Both the position numbers and the translations under genes were made by a program. This document shows positions 1-11,656 of a stretch of 25,128 bases of DNA, piece by piece (positions within the stretch are counted from its first letter, which is position 1; every line of letters begins with the position of its first letter). This stretch comes from Cochliopodium minus (Eukaryota; Discosea; Himatismenida; Cochliopodiidae): positions 122,070 through 147,197 of the forward strand of contig JAMYWO010000083.1 in NCBI GenBank assembly GCA_024220525.1, in the 5' to 3' direction. Below the pieces are notes generated by a model. The model did not search any database, was not told the origin of the DNA, and was given only the letters and a program-made list of their open reading frames with translations.

Positions 1-790
1 AACAACAAGAAACTATGGACACAGCGCAAATGCACAAGACCAATGTTTCACTGAAAAAGAAAAAAGAGAAGAATTGATTCACAACATTTCACTCCCTCTA
101 CCTCTTCCATCTCCTTCTTCAACAAAATCTTCTTACAATGAAAGAAGCAAAGAAATAATATGAAGAATTGATAGAAGAAATTAAAAACATTCAAATAAAT
201 TCATTTAAAAATGAATTAAAAACTTCTTCAATAAAATCCTCCTTTTATTCTTCTCTTTACCTCCATTGATCTCTCTCAACGCCCTCAATTTTCAAATTTC
301 ACTCAAAATGATTTCTAAACTTATCGCTCAGGTTATTTAAATCCTCTTTTTTAAATTTTTTTCTTTCAACTTTTTTTCTATTTTCTTTCAACTTTTTATA
401 ATATTTATTTTTGTATTTTTATTCATTTATTTTTATTTCAAATTCTTTAGTTTTAAATTTATTTTATTATTTATAAATTAATTTTCTTTTATTTTATTTA
501 TTTTTAATTTGTATTAATTAAAAATTTTATAGATTTTTTACAGTTAATTTAATTTTCATTTAATTTTTTTTTGATTTTATGTTTATTTTATTTTGTTTCC
601 TTTAAAATTTTTTTAAAAAATGGAGTAGACAATGGAAGAAAAAAAGAATATGATGACATAAGGACAAGACAGAAAATCAGGAAGAGGACATTTACGGTAC
701 TGTAGATTCCGACACAAGAAAGAAATATCTCCCGTTGTTTTGGTTCTCACATTGACGAGGTTTTTAAATTTTTTTAAATCTTAATTATAA
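1..790. repeat. Degraded direct copy of 23990-24790
   Basis: Bases 1 onward match 23990 onward nearly perfectly for about 75 bases, then with frequent one- to four-base indels and some substitutions, through one exon, an intron and a second exon, to the GACGAG/GT splice donor (ends 759 here, 24783 there). The left copy is shorter: 759 bases against 794. The right copy is open in frame and the left is not. After the donor both run into T-rich sequence and no longer match. Confidence 0.9.
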
Positions 791-2360
791 AATAATATAT
801 TTTTAATTTTTGTTTCTTTTTTTTTAATTTTTTTGTTTTTTTAATCATTTTCCATTTTTTACCTCTTACTTTTAATATAGGTTTATTTGGCTGGTATCAT
901 AAATGGAGCACCTTGGGCTGGTAAAATTGAAAAAAAATTTTAATAAATAATTAATTTTTTAAATTAAAATATTAAAGTTTTAATAATAAAAATAGAAACA
1001 CATATTTAATAAAAATTAAAATATAATATTTTTTAAATATAAATTTACAATATTTTTTAAATAAATTTAGTGCATTTTTTTAAAAAAATAAAAAGGTTGA
1101 TTCCAATAGTGGAGACATGTTATTTGAGTTATGTGTATGCAGGAACATTACAAGGATATAAAGAATATCTCATTTCAAGATTTCTGACTGGTGAAACTCT
1201 TAAATATGCTCCCATTTGGAGAAGGTTCTTTCCTTTCCATTTTTTTTATTATTTACTTTATTTTAAATTTATTTTTATTTTATTTTATTTTATTTTATTT
1301 TAAATTTTTTTTATTTTTTTACCATTATTTTTATTTCCATTTTGTTTTTATTTATTTACTTACAGAACTGCGATGGCTGGTGTATCTGGAGGACCAACAC
1401 ATAATAGTACAGGTAATTTACTCTAATTTTTTTATTTTATAATTATTATTTTATATTTATTATTTTATATTTATTATTTTATATTTATTTTTAATTTTAT
1501 TATTTTATATTTATTATTTTATTTATTTTTTAATCTTTTTTTTTGAAAAGAAATACCAGAAAGACTGTTTGCGGGGGCAATAAATTTTTGTGCAGGAACA
1601 CCAATGACAGCAGCAATTTGCTGGGAAATGGCAGTAGAAATGGCAAACAAAGGAGTGAGTAGTATTTTTAACGAACCAACCGCTTCTTATTTCTTAACTT
1701 CAAGTGACTTGGAAGGAAATTGCAATCTCCTCTTCAACTTCCCTTCCCTCTTCTCTTATACTCTTCATGACGTTATTGGTTTTCATTTCGAAACTCCCAA
1801 AAATCCTTCCAACAACAACACCTCTATAAACAACACATCAACTGATGATTCAACTCTCTTATTAGTTGATAATTCAATTTTTGGGAAAGATTCAACTAAT
1901 GAACCAACCACAAATTGTTTGCATTTCTATGCTTATGTAATTTTTTATGATTTTAATTTTGAATTATTCTTCAGTTTTGTTTGATTAATATATTTTTTTT
2001 TGAAAGGGAAATACAACAATGATGTGTATCAAAGTAATGCACAAATTACAAAAAAAATATGAAAGAATAAAGATGAGAGTATTTGAATTTCCAACATTAA
2101 AACCCTCTCCAAATTTCGCAAAAACAGCAAAGGGAAATGAAATTGTTATTGCAGATGAAACACATTCAAATGGATCTCCAGCTGAACATGTTTTCACAGA
2201 ATTAACAAAAACTTATTCTCTTCCTTCTTCTTCTATACATATTGTTCTTTCTGAAACAAGTGATATTCCATCTGGTCCTGCTCAAAATGAATTGCGCATC
2301 AGTTTGGAAAAAATTGAATTGGCAGCAGAGAATGCAATCAAAAATATTCTCAAAAAATAA
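1..2360 (+). CDS. Fused 2-oxo-acid dehydrogenase E1, 3' part (E1-beta half), partial
   Basis: This is the beta (transketolase-like) half of a thiamine-diphosphate-dependent E1, the decarboxylating subunit of branched-chain or related 2-oxo-acid dehydrogenase complexes. Clean exons with matching phases lie at 881-920, 1071-1224, 1366-1412, 1551-1936 and 2007-2360 (stop TAA). Family marks are RLIPIVE (the RPIVEIQF strand of E1-beta), the GVSGGPTHNS loop, PERLFAGAI, and a C-terminal transketolase domain with IVIADETHSNG and SDIPSG before an Ala/Glu-rich last helix. The 1551-1936 exon carries an Asn/Thr/Ser-rich insertion absent from ordinary E1-beta. Upstream, ~1-331 and ~629-759 are imperfect copies of two exons found intact at 23918-24334 and 24652-24783; here they contain several small indels and do not stay in one frame. 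AATAAA at 2387-2392 is a likely poly(A) signal. The E1 family is clear; the exact 2-oxo-acid substrate is not. Confidence 0.72.
1437..1530. repeat. AT-only tandem repeat in an E1 intron
   Basis: The intron 1413-1550 is largely made of tandem ATTATTTTATATTT-type units about 17 bases long with small variations. It contains no coding sequence. Confidence 0.7.
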
Positions 2361-3022
2361 TTTTTATTGTTTTATCTGATTTGAAAAATAAATAAAAAAA
2401 AAAGTAAAAAAGATTAATTAAAAATAATCTTTTTCAAAATATATTCCCAATTTAAGAAATAATGGAAGTATTTCAACACAAATCAAAAAGATTTGAACCA
2501 AAATTCCTTCCAAAACCATCTATAACTAAAAACTAGAATTTCTGATTGGGATCACCTCCAATAAGAATACCCTCAAAGTCATATAATCACTACGAAATCA
2601 CTTGGGCAATCTTCCAATATAATAGTAGAAAATGAGAAACCATTTTTCTGACTCTTTCCCTAACGATTATAATAATTAATCTTAAAAAAAGTTAATTAAA
2701 TTCATTTTTGATTTTTCTGATTATTATTGATTATTTTGGATTTTCTATTTTTTTCCAGAATTTTCATTATTTTGGCATGGTGACAAACTTGAATTTAAAC
2801 GACAATAAAAGAAAAGTGAAAATATTTAAAAATACGAAAATATAAAAAATAAAAATGATTGTATTTAAATAAATTTGTTTTAAAGTTATAGTAGTTTTCA
2901 AAGCTATCGATTAATTTATGTTTGTATTTAAAATATTTTATAACAATAATTTTAAACAAAATATATTTATTTTTAATCAAAATATTAATATAAATATTAA
3001 AAAAAAAAAAAAAAAAGAAAAT
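2361..3022. other. Intergenic, no gene seen
   Basis: AT-rich spacer between the E1 stop and the Sib-like start. It holds the E1 poly(A) signal candidate near 2387 and ends in a run of 16 A (3001-3016) just before the next start codon, a context common in dictyostelid genes. The only open frames are short and of A/T-driven composition, with no recognisable domain. Confidence 0.6.
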
Positions 3023-6000
3023 ATGAGTAAAATTTTATTTTTGGAACTCTTTTAGTTTTGATTTGCCAAGTCTTTGGAGCTTTTCCAATTGGAAGCAACA
3101 CTTTTTCAACATTTATTATGACAAACAGAGCCTATGGTTCTGGAGCTGCTTTTCCATGTAAAGTGTGGTTTTATGGGTCAGCAGGTCTTATGAGAATTGA
3201 TTATCACCAGGTATTAATAAATTGATTTTCAATTAATTTTCTTCTAAAAATCATATTATTATTTAGCCAAATGGGACCAGATTTATGAGTGTGATGTACA
3301 ATTATACTTCAGGAGATAAATATGAGGTATTAATTTAATTAATTCAAAATATAATAATTTATTTATTTGTTTCTTTAATTTTAAACTGAATATAGGTTTG
3401 TGGAACTAAATGTTCCAGAGCAACATGGAATGCAAGAATGCCAATTTTCTTGGAACAGCATCAACTTATGCATCAACAACTTGCCAAACACCTGATTATC
3501 CTGGACCAAAGGCATGTAGCACCTTTCCAAGTTGTACTTCTTATTTGAGCAGTCCAAATCAAGCAGATGGAATTTATTCATTGAGTTATAATGACGCTGC
3601 AGCAACTCAATTATGTCTTGTAAGATGGACTCCATCCTCAGGTGAAACATATGGTCCTGAATGGCAGATTCAAACCTATCTCACTTCTGGTTTCAATACC
3701 ACAACAAATCCAACACAAAACAGCATCTACTCAAGTGTGATCTCTGGAGTAACTTGTCCTCAACCAACATGTTTTGCAGAATTGGATATCTCATTGATTG
3801 TTGATGAATCTGGATCAATCTTTTCAGCAAATGCATGGAATGATGTTCAATCTTTTGTTGTGAATCTTATCAGTTCATTTGACATGGCACCAAACGCAAT
3901 TAGAGTAGGTCTTTCTTATTTTTCTGGTATTGCTGGTTGCCAACAAAATTGGACAGGAAAAAATACAGTATCGTGCAACGGAGGTTGTTCTGTTTGTGGA
4001 GGTAGGTGGCAACAATTGACAACAGGGGTGGTTACTGACAAAGCTGGTTTGATTGCATTAGCAAAGGCAAATACTGGTGTAAAAGGAAATACTTGTATTT
4101 CTTGTGGATTGGATATTGGTATCAAAACACTCAACTATGCACCAAAAGCAAACGTTGGAAAAGTGATCATCTTATTTACTGATGGAGCTCAAAACACAGT
4201 GACTGGAAGTTTGGCAACACAAGGAAAACGTGCATATGACATGGGAATCAAAGTTATTGCAGTTGCAACAGGAGGATACAGACTTTCTGATCTTCAAGTA
4301 TTTACCAACACCATTTATACAACTTCTTCTTTCAGTCAATTGAGTAATTTGATTTCAAGCATTATCACTCCTCTTTGTCAACCCCTTCCAAACATAGCTG
4401 CTTGTGATTATTGTTCTGGTCTTTGTTCTTGTTCAACAACTTGTAATTGTCCTTCTTGCGAAGATTACAATGCTTGTACAACTGAGAGTTGTAATCCTGC
4501 TGCACCTCCGGTTGGAACTTTAGGTTCTTGTGTTTCTGTTCCTGTTGCATGTGATGACAATAATCCTTGTACTGTAAACAATTGTAACAATGCAACTGGT
4601 TGTGATTATACTACTGCTACTACAAAACCATCCAGCTTAGTAGATACTTATTGCAAAAGATACATTTGTACCAATCCTCAAGGATTTACATTGACAGATC
4701 TTGGAACTTCATTATGTCCACAAGGAACCAATAAATGTATCATCAATTACTGTAACACCACTGTTGGAACAACTGGAGGACTTACTGGATCTTGCGTAAC
4801 CATCAACAAAACATCTTCACAATATCCTTCTGGAACATCAATTACTTATGTAAACAGTGCAGGTCAAACATTAACCACTGCTGGATGTGGAAGACCAACT
4901 TCTGCACTTCCTTGTCAAGTTTTTTCTTGCAATCCTGCTGATGGAAGCTGTTCAATAAGTAACAGTGCTTGTGTATGTTTGCAAAATTCTGACTGTAATG
5001 ATGGAAATGGATGTACAACTGATGTTTGTGATACTGTAAATAATAGATGTGTCAACACTCCTCGTGATTGTTGGAGTGAATTATCAAGTGGAAATTGTGT
5101 TACAAGTACAACAACTGTAACACAAACAACTGCAACAGGAAATGGATTTTACTCTGGAACAATAAACTTTAATTTTAATGGAAATTTACCTGCAACATCA
5201 ACTTATACTTGTGATGGTTTGGCTTGTTTTGCTGGTCAAAGAAGTACTTATACTTGTCTTTCAACTGGTAACAGCACTTCTCAATGTCAAAGACAAACTC
5301 TCACTTGTTCAAGTTCTGCATGTTCTGATTCTGTTTGTAGAACAACTGGAGGATGGACCAATGGACAAGTAAACACTGATTGTGGAAATGTCGTTACAAG
5401 AACTTGCACTGACAACAATAGATGTACAAGTGACCAATGTAACTCAACATGGACTGGAATTTCTTGTAATTCAACAAGTTGTGCTTCTACATCTGGTGGA
5501 AATAGATGTCTCTTTCCAAGTAATTCAACAAATTGTAATTTTGCTGATGTTTGCAAAACCTATTCTTGTAATCCTTCCACTGGATGTGTGAATACCACTC
5601 TTCCCACTCCAACCCCCAACAATTGTTTTGTAACTGGATGTAACCCAACAACTGGAAACTTTTCAACTGTAAATACAACTGCTTGTGCTACCAATGCAAA
5701 TAAATGTGTTGTCACTTATTGTAACACCTCTTCACAACAATGTGTTCAATTCAATAAAACTTCGATGTTTTTGAATCAAACAATCAATTATGTTGATGTT
5801 TATGGAACATCTCAATCAATTTCAGGATGTTATCAAGATCATGTTTGTATCGTTTACGGATGTAACCCCACAACTGGATTATGTACTGTAGATTCAAGTG
5901 CTTGTGATTGTACAGATGATGCCATGTGTGACGATGGAAATGGATGCACAACTGACAGTTGCCAAGGTAACTTTTGTGTGAATGATCTCATTGATTGTTA

Positions 6001-7903
6001 CAGTGAAGTTTCGAATGGAGGATGTACTGTGAATCAAGTTACAACCCAAACTAATGCAACTGGTGTCTCAAACTACAATGCAGGTTCTCCTGTTAATCCA
6101 TTTGTGAATGGAACATATACTTGTGATGAATTGGCTTGTTTCAGTGGACAAAGAAGTCAATTCACTTGTCAATCTTTGGGAAATTTCACTCATCAATGTG
6201 TGAGAACTGTTTCAAATTGTACCAAAGGAGGATGTGCTGATTCTATTTGTACAACTCTTGGAACATGGACAAATGGTATTCTCAATACTGATTGCAGTAC
6301 TGTTGTAACTCCAACTTGTACTTCAAATCCTTGTTATGCTGCAACATGTAACAGTGCTTTTGTTTATGGAAGTAATCAAGAAAGATGTTTGTATGAAAAT
6401 GTGGGATTATTATGTGATGATAACAATCCTTGTACCCAAAATCTTTGTTCCAACACTACTGGATGTGACTTTAGCCAAAATACAACTCAACCAACTGCAA
6501 ACACTTTGTGTATCAATTATCAATGTGACAATCAATTTGGATGGCAACCATTTGATGTGAGTGCAACTGCTTGTCCTTCCCAAGATCTTTGCTCAGTAAC
6601 TTATTGTAATACCACTTCCAATACTTGTGTGTCACACGATAGAAATACTATCCCTGCTGGAACATCAGTTACATATGTTGATAGTTTCGGTTTGACTCAA
6701 ACACTTGTTGGATGTGCAAGTCCAAATGATCCTGTTCTTTGCAGAAGTTATCAATGTAGTGCAACCACTGGAGAATGTAGTGTTAATTCAAGTACTTGTG
6801 TTTGTCAAAGTGATTCCTCTTGTGCAGATGGAAATGGATGTACTGTTGATATTTGTAACTATAATCTCAACCGTTGTGAGAGAACAGCAGTAGATTGTTA
6901 CAGTATTTTATCAAATGGAACATGTACTCAAGGTTCAACTTATACAGCAGATGTTTTCACTGGAATCAACATTTACTATGGAAATGCTTCTGTAGATAAT
7001 GTTTACACACAAGTAGATGCTGATGGACTTCCTTCTCCTTCAACTGGAGTTTCAAGAACATGTGGTCAACTTGGATGTTATGGAGGACAACCTTCTGAAT
7101 ACAATTGTTTTTCAATTCAAGAAAATGTTTACACTTGCAAACGTACTCATTTGAATTGTAGCAGAAATGGATGTCAAGATAACATTTGTAGAACTCTTGG
7201 AACATGGGGAACTCTGAACAACACTGGACAAATTGACTCAGATTGTGGAACTATTTACCAACCTTCTTGTGCAGATACAAATGCATGTACAAATGACTAT
7301 TGTAACAGTGCATGGACTCCTTCTCAACCAGTAAGTGAACGTTGTCTTCACACTCCAATAAACGGATCCACTTTTTGTGATGATGGAAATTACTGCACCC
7401 AAGATTATTGTGATTCTCAAGATACTTCAGGAAACGTTTGTAAACACAATCTTTATGCTTCTTGGTATGTAAAAAGATATCTCTGTCAAAATTCATCTGT
7501 TTGTCAAAATGTTCAATGTACTGTGAACAGATGTGTTTATTCTGATGTTTCTTGTGTTGCTCCAACTCTTTGCTTCAATTTCATTTGCAATGCTTCAACA
7601 AATGGGGTTTGTGCTGCTTTCCCAACAGGTATTTACACTGTTGACAAATGTGGAGTTTGTGGTGGTAATGGTCTTTCTTGCGTTTCTACCACTGTTGCAA
7701 ACCCAAAAAAGACATCCATCGCAGTTGCATTGGGAGTTGGTTTGGGAATCGGCCTTTTAGCTGCAGCTGCAATTATTGCTATCATCTCCAAAAAATCTTT
7801 TGATGCATACAATGCTCTTGCTGTTGAAACTCAAGGTACTGTCACCAATGCTCCAACTTATCAAGGTGGTGAAAATCACATTGATACCACTCACTATGAT
7901 TAG
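3023..7903 (+). CDS. Sib-like (integrin-beta-like) adhesion receptor: VWA, Cys-rich CTDC repeats, TM
   Basis: About 1577 residues in three exons: 3023-3210, 3267-3326 and 3419-7903. The last acceptor is placed at 3417-3418 because it joins YE to SNMEC in phase; the nearer AG at ~3394 leads to an early stop. The protein begins with a hydrophobic signal peptide (FIFGTLLVLICQVFGAFP). A VWA domain follows (nt ~3780-4370) with the metal-site motif DESGS (3803-3817) and LFTDG (~4171-4186). Next come ~1000 residues of Cys-rich repeats such as CDDNNPCT and DGNGCTTDVC, matching the Dictyostelium CTDC repeat. A CGVCGGNGLSC motif sits before a single glycine-rich membrane helix with GVGLGIG (~7716-7790) and a 37-residue tail with an NAPTY motif. 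This order is that of Dictyostelium Sib receptors, which bind talin and mediate substrate adhesion. The first ATG needs one extra base in the AAAA or T run just after it to reach the signal peptide frame. AATAAA lies at 7914-7919. Confidence 0.78.
4440..7440 (+). repeat. About three tandem ~300-residue Cys-rich super-repeats
   Basis: Within the Sib-like gene the same order of motifs recurs: a CDDNNPCT block, KCxxxYCNTT, TYVD, CxCxxxxxCxDGNGCTTD, DCYSxxSNG, a TYTCDELACFxGQRS block, then WTNGxxNTDC. The DGNGCT motif recurs at about 4998, 5933 and 6826, and the YCNT motif at about 4740, 5710 and 6600. The period is therefore about 890-970 bases. A fourth, shortened unit (CDDGNYCTQDYC) precedes the membrane segment. 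The units have diverged in sequence, so this is an old internal amplification. Confidence 0.75.
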
Positions 7904-7995
7904 AAAAATTTTAAATAAACTAACACATTAAAAAAAAATAATCTAAAACAATGATAATTTTTAAATTGAATATAAAACATTTTTTTTTAATATAA

Positions 7996-8931
7996 TTAAT
8001 TTTTGATTGATGGAGGTGGATAAATAGAAGATTGACATAAATAACCATTCCTGTCTCCTGAAATCAAAATTTCCCCATCATTAGTGAGTTTTAAAGAAGT
8101 AACAGCAGAGGAATGCTGCTTGAACTCAGTATGGAGAGAAAAAGAAACGCAACCATTGCTTGTTTCATTTTTGGACTTGTAACCAGTTTCATGAATATTC
8201 CAAATACAAACAGAACCATTCTCATGACCAGTAATTAAAGAAGAATCAGTCAAATGATGAAGAGAAGTGAAAATGGTGATGGAAGAGATTTTGGAATGTT
8301 TTTTATCAAAAGTTAAGGAACCAATGTAATTTCCGTTTAAAGAAAAGACATCAACAAAATGTTCAGTGGCAATGAAGATATCTCCATTCATCGAATCGAT
8401 TTCGATGCATTTCACCAGATTCTCTGATTTCTTGAATTTGTGCGAAGAATGATTTTTCAAAACGAGTTGCCTCAAGAATGAGAAACTGTTGAGATCCCAC
8501 ACAATGATTGATTTGTCCAAAGAAGCAGAAATAAATATAGAAAAGTCTCTTGAAATAGAAATACAAGATATTGGTCTCTTGTGCCCTAAAAAAAAAAAAA
8601 TACAAATAAAAAATGTAAATAAAATAGACAAATAAAATAAAAATATAAAAATAAAAATAAAAATATAGAATAAAAAATTAACAAAAAATAAAAAAATAAA
8701 AAAATATAAAAATTTCTTTACCACACAAAGTAGGCAAAACAACATCATTGAAATCAGTTTGAGAAGTGTTGTTGTTTCCACTTAACCCAAAAGAAGCGGC
8801 TTTCTCTTCAGTGATGACCTTCAAAACTCCATCCACCCCTCCCGTGATGATTATCTTTCCATCTTGTGAGCAAGCAGAAGTAGTTATTGGACCATCATGA
8901 ACTAACTCCACTAACGATAACAACTTGTTCC
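7996..8931 (-). CDS. C-terminal WD40 region of a probable BEACH-domain protein, 5' truncated
   Basis: Two minus-strand exons, 8722-8931 and 7996-8585, join across a GT-AG intron (8586-8721) to give 265 residues ending in a TAA stop. The spliced text reads LCGHKRPISCISIS, then SASLDKSIIVWDLNSFSFLRQL, a FSLNGNYIGSL strand and TGHENGSVCIWNI: a series of WD40 blades. The pattern GH.I..IS.D...SxSxDxxIIVWDLxxxxFxRxL followed by a NG..I strand is typical of the propeller that ends BEACH proteins (LYST, neurobeachin, Dictyostelium Lvs). The BEACH domain itself is not in the window. The exon at 8931 begins with a proper acceptor and needs an upstream exon, but that direction reaches a simple repeat and an N at 9090. 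The stop lies only 92 bases from the convergent Sib-like stop. Another large WD40 protein remains possible. Confidence 0.6.
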
Positions 8932-9012
8932 CTGTTTAATAAAAGAAATTAATTTTAAAAGAAATTATTTTTTATTTTTTAGTTTTAAAATAATTTTATT
9001 TTTCATTTTTTG

Positions 9013-9089
9013 ATTTTTATTTTTTATTTTTTATTTTTTATTTTTTATTTTTTATTTTTTATTTTTTATTTTTTATTTTTTATTTTTTA
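9013..9089. repeat. ATTTTTT heptanucleotide repeat
   Basis: About eleven tandem copies of ATTTTTT run directly up to the N at 9090. A pure simple repeat is a common point of assembly failure, which fits the break here. Confidence 0.9.
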
Positions 9090-9090
9090 N
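9090..9090. other. Single N: probable scaffold or gap-fill seam
   Basis: The only N in this half of the window lies between the heptamer repeat and a degraded copy of the Sib-like gene that starts mid-exon. The neighbouring minus-strand WD40 gene is interrupted here. Together with the N at 11659 it brackets a 2568-base block of different quality. Confidence 0.75.
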
Positions 9091-10715
9091 TACCAAAGGA
9101 GGATGTGCTGATTCTATTTGTACAACTCTTGGAACATGGACAAATGGTATTCTCAATACTGATTGCATACTATTGTAACTTCAACTTGTGTTCAAATCAT
9201 ATTATGCTGCAACATATAACAGTGCTTTTTTGTTTATGGAAGTAATCAAGAAAGATGTTTGTATGATGTGTTATTATGTGATGATAATCCTTGTACCCAA
9301 AATCTTTGTTCCAACACTACTGGATGTGACTTTAGCCAAATACAACTCAACCAACTGCAAACACTTTGTGTATCAATTATCAATGTGACAATCAATTTGG
9401 ATGGCAACCATTTTGATGTGAGTGCAACTGTATCCTTCCCAAGATCTTTGCTCAGTAACTTGTTGTAATACCACTTCAATACTTGTGTGTCCACGATAAA
9501 TACTATCCCTGCTGGAACATCAGTTATTTGTTGATAGTTTCAGGTTTGACTCAAACACTTGTTGGATGTTGATCAAATGATCCTGTTCTTTGAAGTTATC
9601 AATGTAGTGCAACCACTGGAGAATGTAGTGTTAATTCAATTACTTGTGTTTTTGTCAGTAATTCTCGTGCAGATGGAAATGGATGTATTTGATATTTGTG
9701 AAACTATAATCTCATTGGTTGTAGAGAACAGCAGTAGATTATTACGTATTTTATAAATGGACATGTACTCAAGGTTCAACTTATAGCAGATGTTTTCCTG
9801 GAATTAACATTTACTATGGAAATGCTTCTGTAGATAATGTTTACACACAAGTAGATGCTGATGGACTTCTTCTCCTTCAACTGGGTTTCAAGAACATGGT
9901 CAACTTGGATGTTATGGAGGACAACCTTCTGAATACAATTGTTTTCAATTCAAGAAAATATTTACACTTGCAAACGTACTCATTTGAATTGTAGCGAAAT
10001 GGATGTCAAGATAACATTTGTAGAACTCTTGGAACATAAAACTCTGAACAACACTGGACAAAATTGACTCAGATTGTGGAACTATTTATCAACCTTCTTG
10101 TGCAGATACAATGCATGTACAAATGACTATTGTAATGGTATGGACTCATTCTCAACCAGTAAGTGAACGTTGTCTTCACACTCCAATAAACGGATCCCTT
10201 TGTGATGATGGAAATACTGCCCAAGATTGTTGTGATTCTCAGATACTTCCCAGGAAACGTTTGTAAACACAATCTTTATGCTTCTTGGTATGTAAAGATA
10301 TCTCTGTCAAAGTCATCTGTTTGTCAATGTTCAATGTACTGTGAACAGATAATGTTTTTATTCTGATGTTTCTTGTGTTGCTCCAACTCTTTGCTTTAAT
10401 TCATTTGCAATGCTTCAACAAATGGGGTTTGTGCTGCTTTCCCAACAGGCATTACACTGTTGACAAATGTGGAGTTTGTGGTGGTAATGGTCTTTCTTGC
10501 GTTCTATAATACCTGGAAATCAAAGAAGGCATCTATCGCAGTTGCATTGGGAGTTGGTTTGGGAATCGGTCTTTTGCTGCAGCTGCAATTTATTGCTATC
10601 ATCACCAAAAAATCTTTTGATGCATACAATGCTCTGCTGTTGAAACTCAAGGTACTGTCGCAATGCTCCAACTTATCAAGGTGGTGAAAATCACATTAAT
10701 ACCCTCACTATGATT
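9091..10715 (+). pseudogene. Degraded second copy of the Sib-like gene 3' third
   Basis: Aligns from end to end with 6220-7903 of the Sib-like gene, from TACCAAAGGAGG to the terminal CACTATGATTA. It covers the last Cys-rich unit, the CGVCGG motif, the glycine-rich membrane helix and the tail. It is broken by many small indels, so no frame stays open for more than about 80 codons. The copy is 1625 bases against 1684, a net loss of about 60. Long stretches are nevertheless identical. By eye, indels are at least as frequent as substitutions. That is unlike the usual decay of a pseudogene and more like uncorrected long-read sequence. Sequence after the stop does not match the flank of the intact gene, so it may represent a real second locus read with errors. 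It starts mid-exon at the N, with no promoter, signal peptide or VWA part. Confidence 0.8.
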
Positions 10716-11656
10716 AAAAAAAAAAACATTTATTTTGGATTTAAAATAAATTTTGACAACAATAATATTTTGTTGATGTAGGATAGATTTAAAAGATTTA
10801 CTGACCATTTAAATCTTATCAGATCAAATCTTGTTTAAAACATTAATTCCATCAAAGAGATCTTTATTGATTGAAATGAATGAATGGAGCATTTTCAAGA
10901 TTCTAAATATCTTGAATTGATGAACTATTTCCACGTATCCACAGCATTAATTTTGGTATTTTTTGAAGTAAAACAATAAAAAAACAATTCAATTTTAAGG
11001 AAATTAATAAAGATACTTTGGCAACTATAATCTCCAAATATTCTCAGAACCTTTCAGAAAGAGGAGAGAATACAAACAGATGTTTCCTATAATTATCAAT
11101 GCTGAGACAAAAAAGAACAACTGGACAGAACATCTAAACTTGATTTATTATATTTTTATAACTTTCTTTTAAAATTTTCAAATTGTTCATAAACTTTCAA
11201 AGTGAGGTTATTTTAAAGCATTGAAACTCTATCATTGCTAAATAAAAATTATCAAAATAAAATTTTTTTTTAAATCTTTGAATGTTTAAATAAAGCTTGA
11301 ATTAATTATTTTAATTATAATGTTGTTCCTTATTTAAAAAAACAATATATATATTATATATTGAAAAATATAAATTTGATATTATATTTAAATGAAAACA
11401 TAAAAAAACAATCTATTAGAGAATAGGATGGCAGTTAAGCTGCAAAAACAAACCCATAATTTTAATTTGTTTCCAAAGGAATAAACAAAAGAATATATAA
11501 TTAAACGAAAAAAAGAAAACATAAAAAAGCAAAAACTTTAATTTTCCACTTAGTGTGGGCACAAGGTTGAATTTCAACACTCTCGTTGCCAGTATATTCT
11601 TTGACCATCCTTCTAATCATCTGCTTGTGATCTTTCTTTTGAATTTTGATCAACCT
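10716..11656. other. Intergenic, no gene seen
   Basis: AT-rich sequence between the degraded copy and the tRNA. No open frame of coding character, splice-consistent exon or RNA gene was found on either strand. It differs from the sequence following the intact Sib-like gene. It lies inside the N-bracketed block, so base-level accuracy may be low. Confidence 0.55.

Noticed and set aside
3381-7565. Minus-strand and shifted open frames of 60-104 codons
   Set aside because: They lie inside the long Sib-like exon, have no domain signature and reflect its codon bias.
9188-10687. Separate short genes in the 9.2-10.7 kb region
   Set aside because: Each open frame is a fragment of the degraded Sib-like copy in one of several frames.
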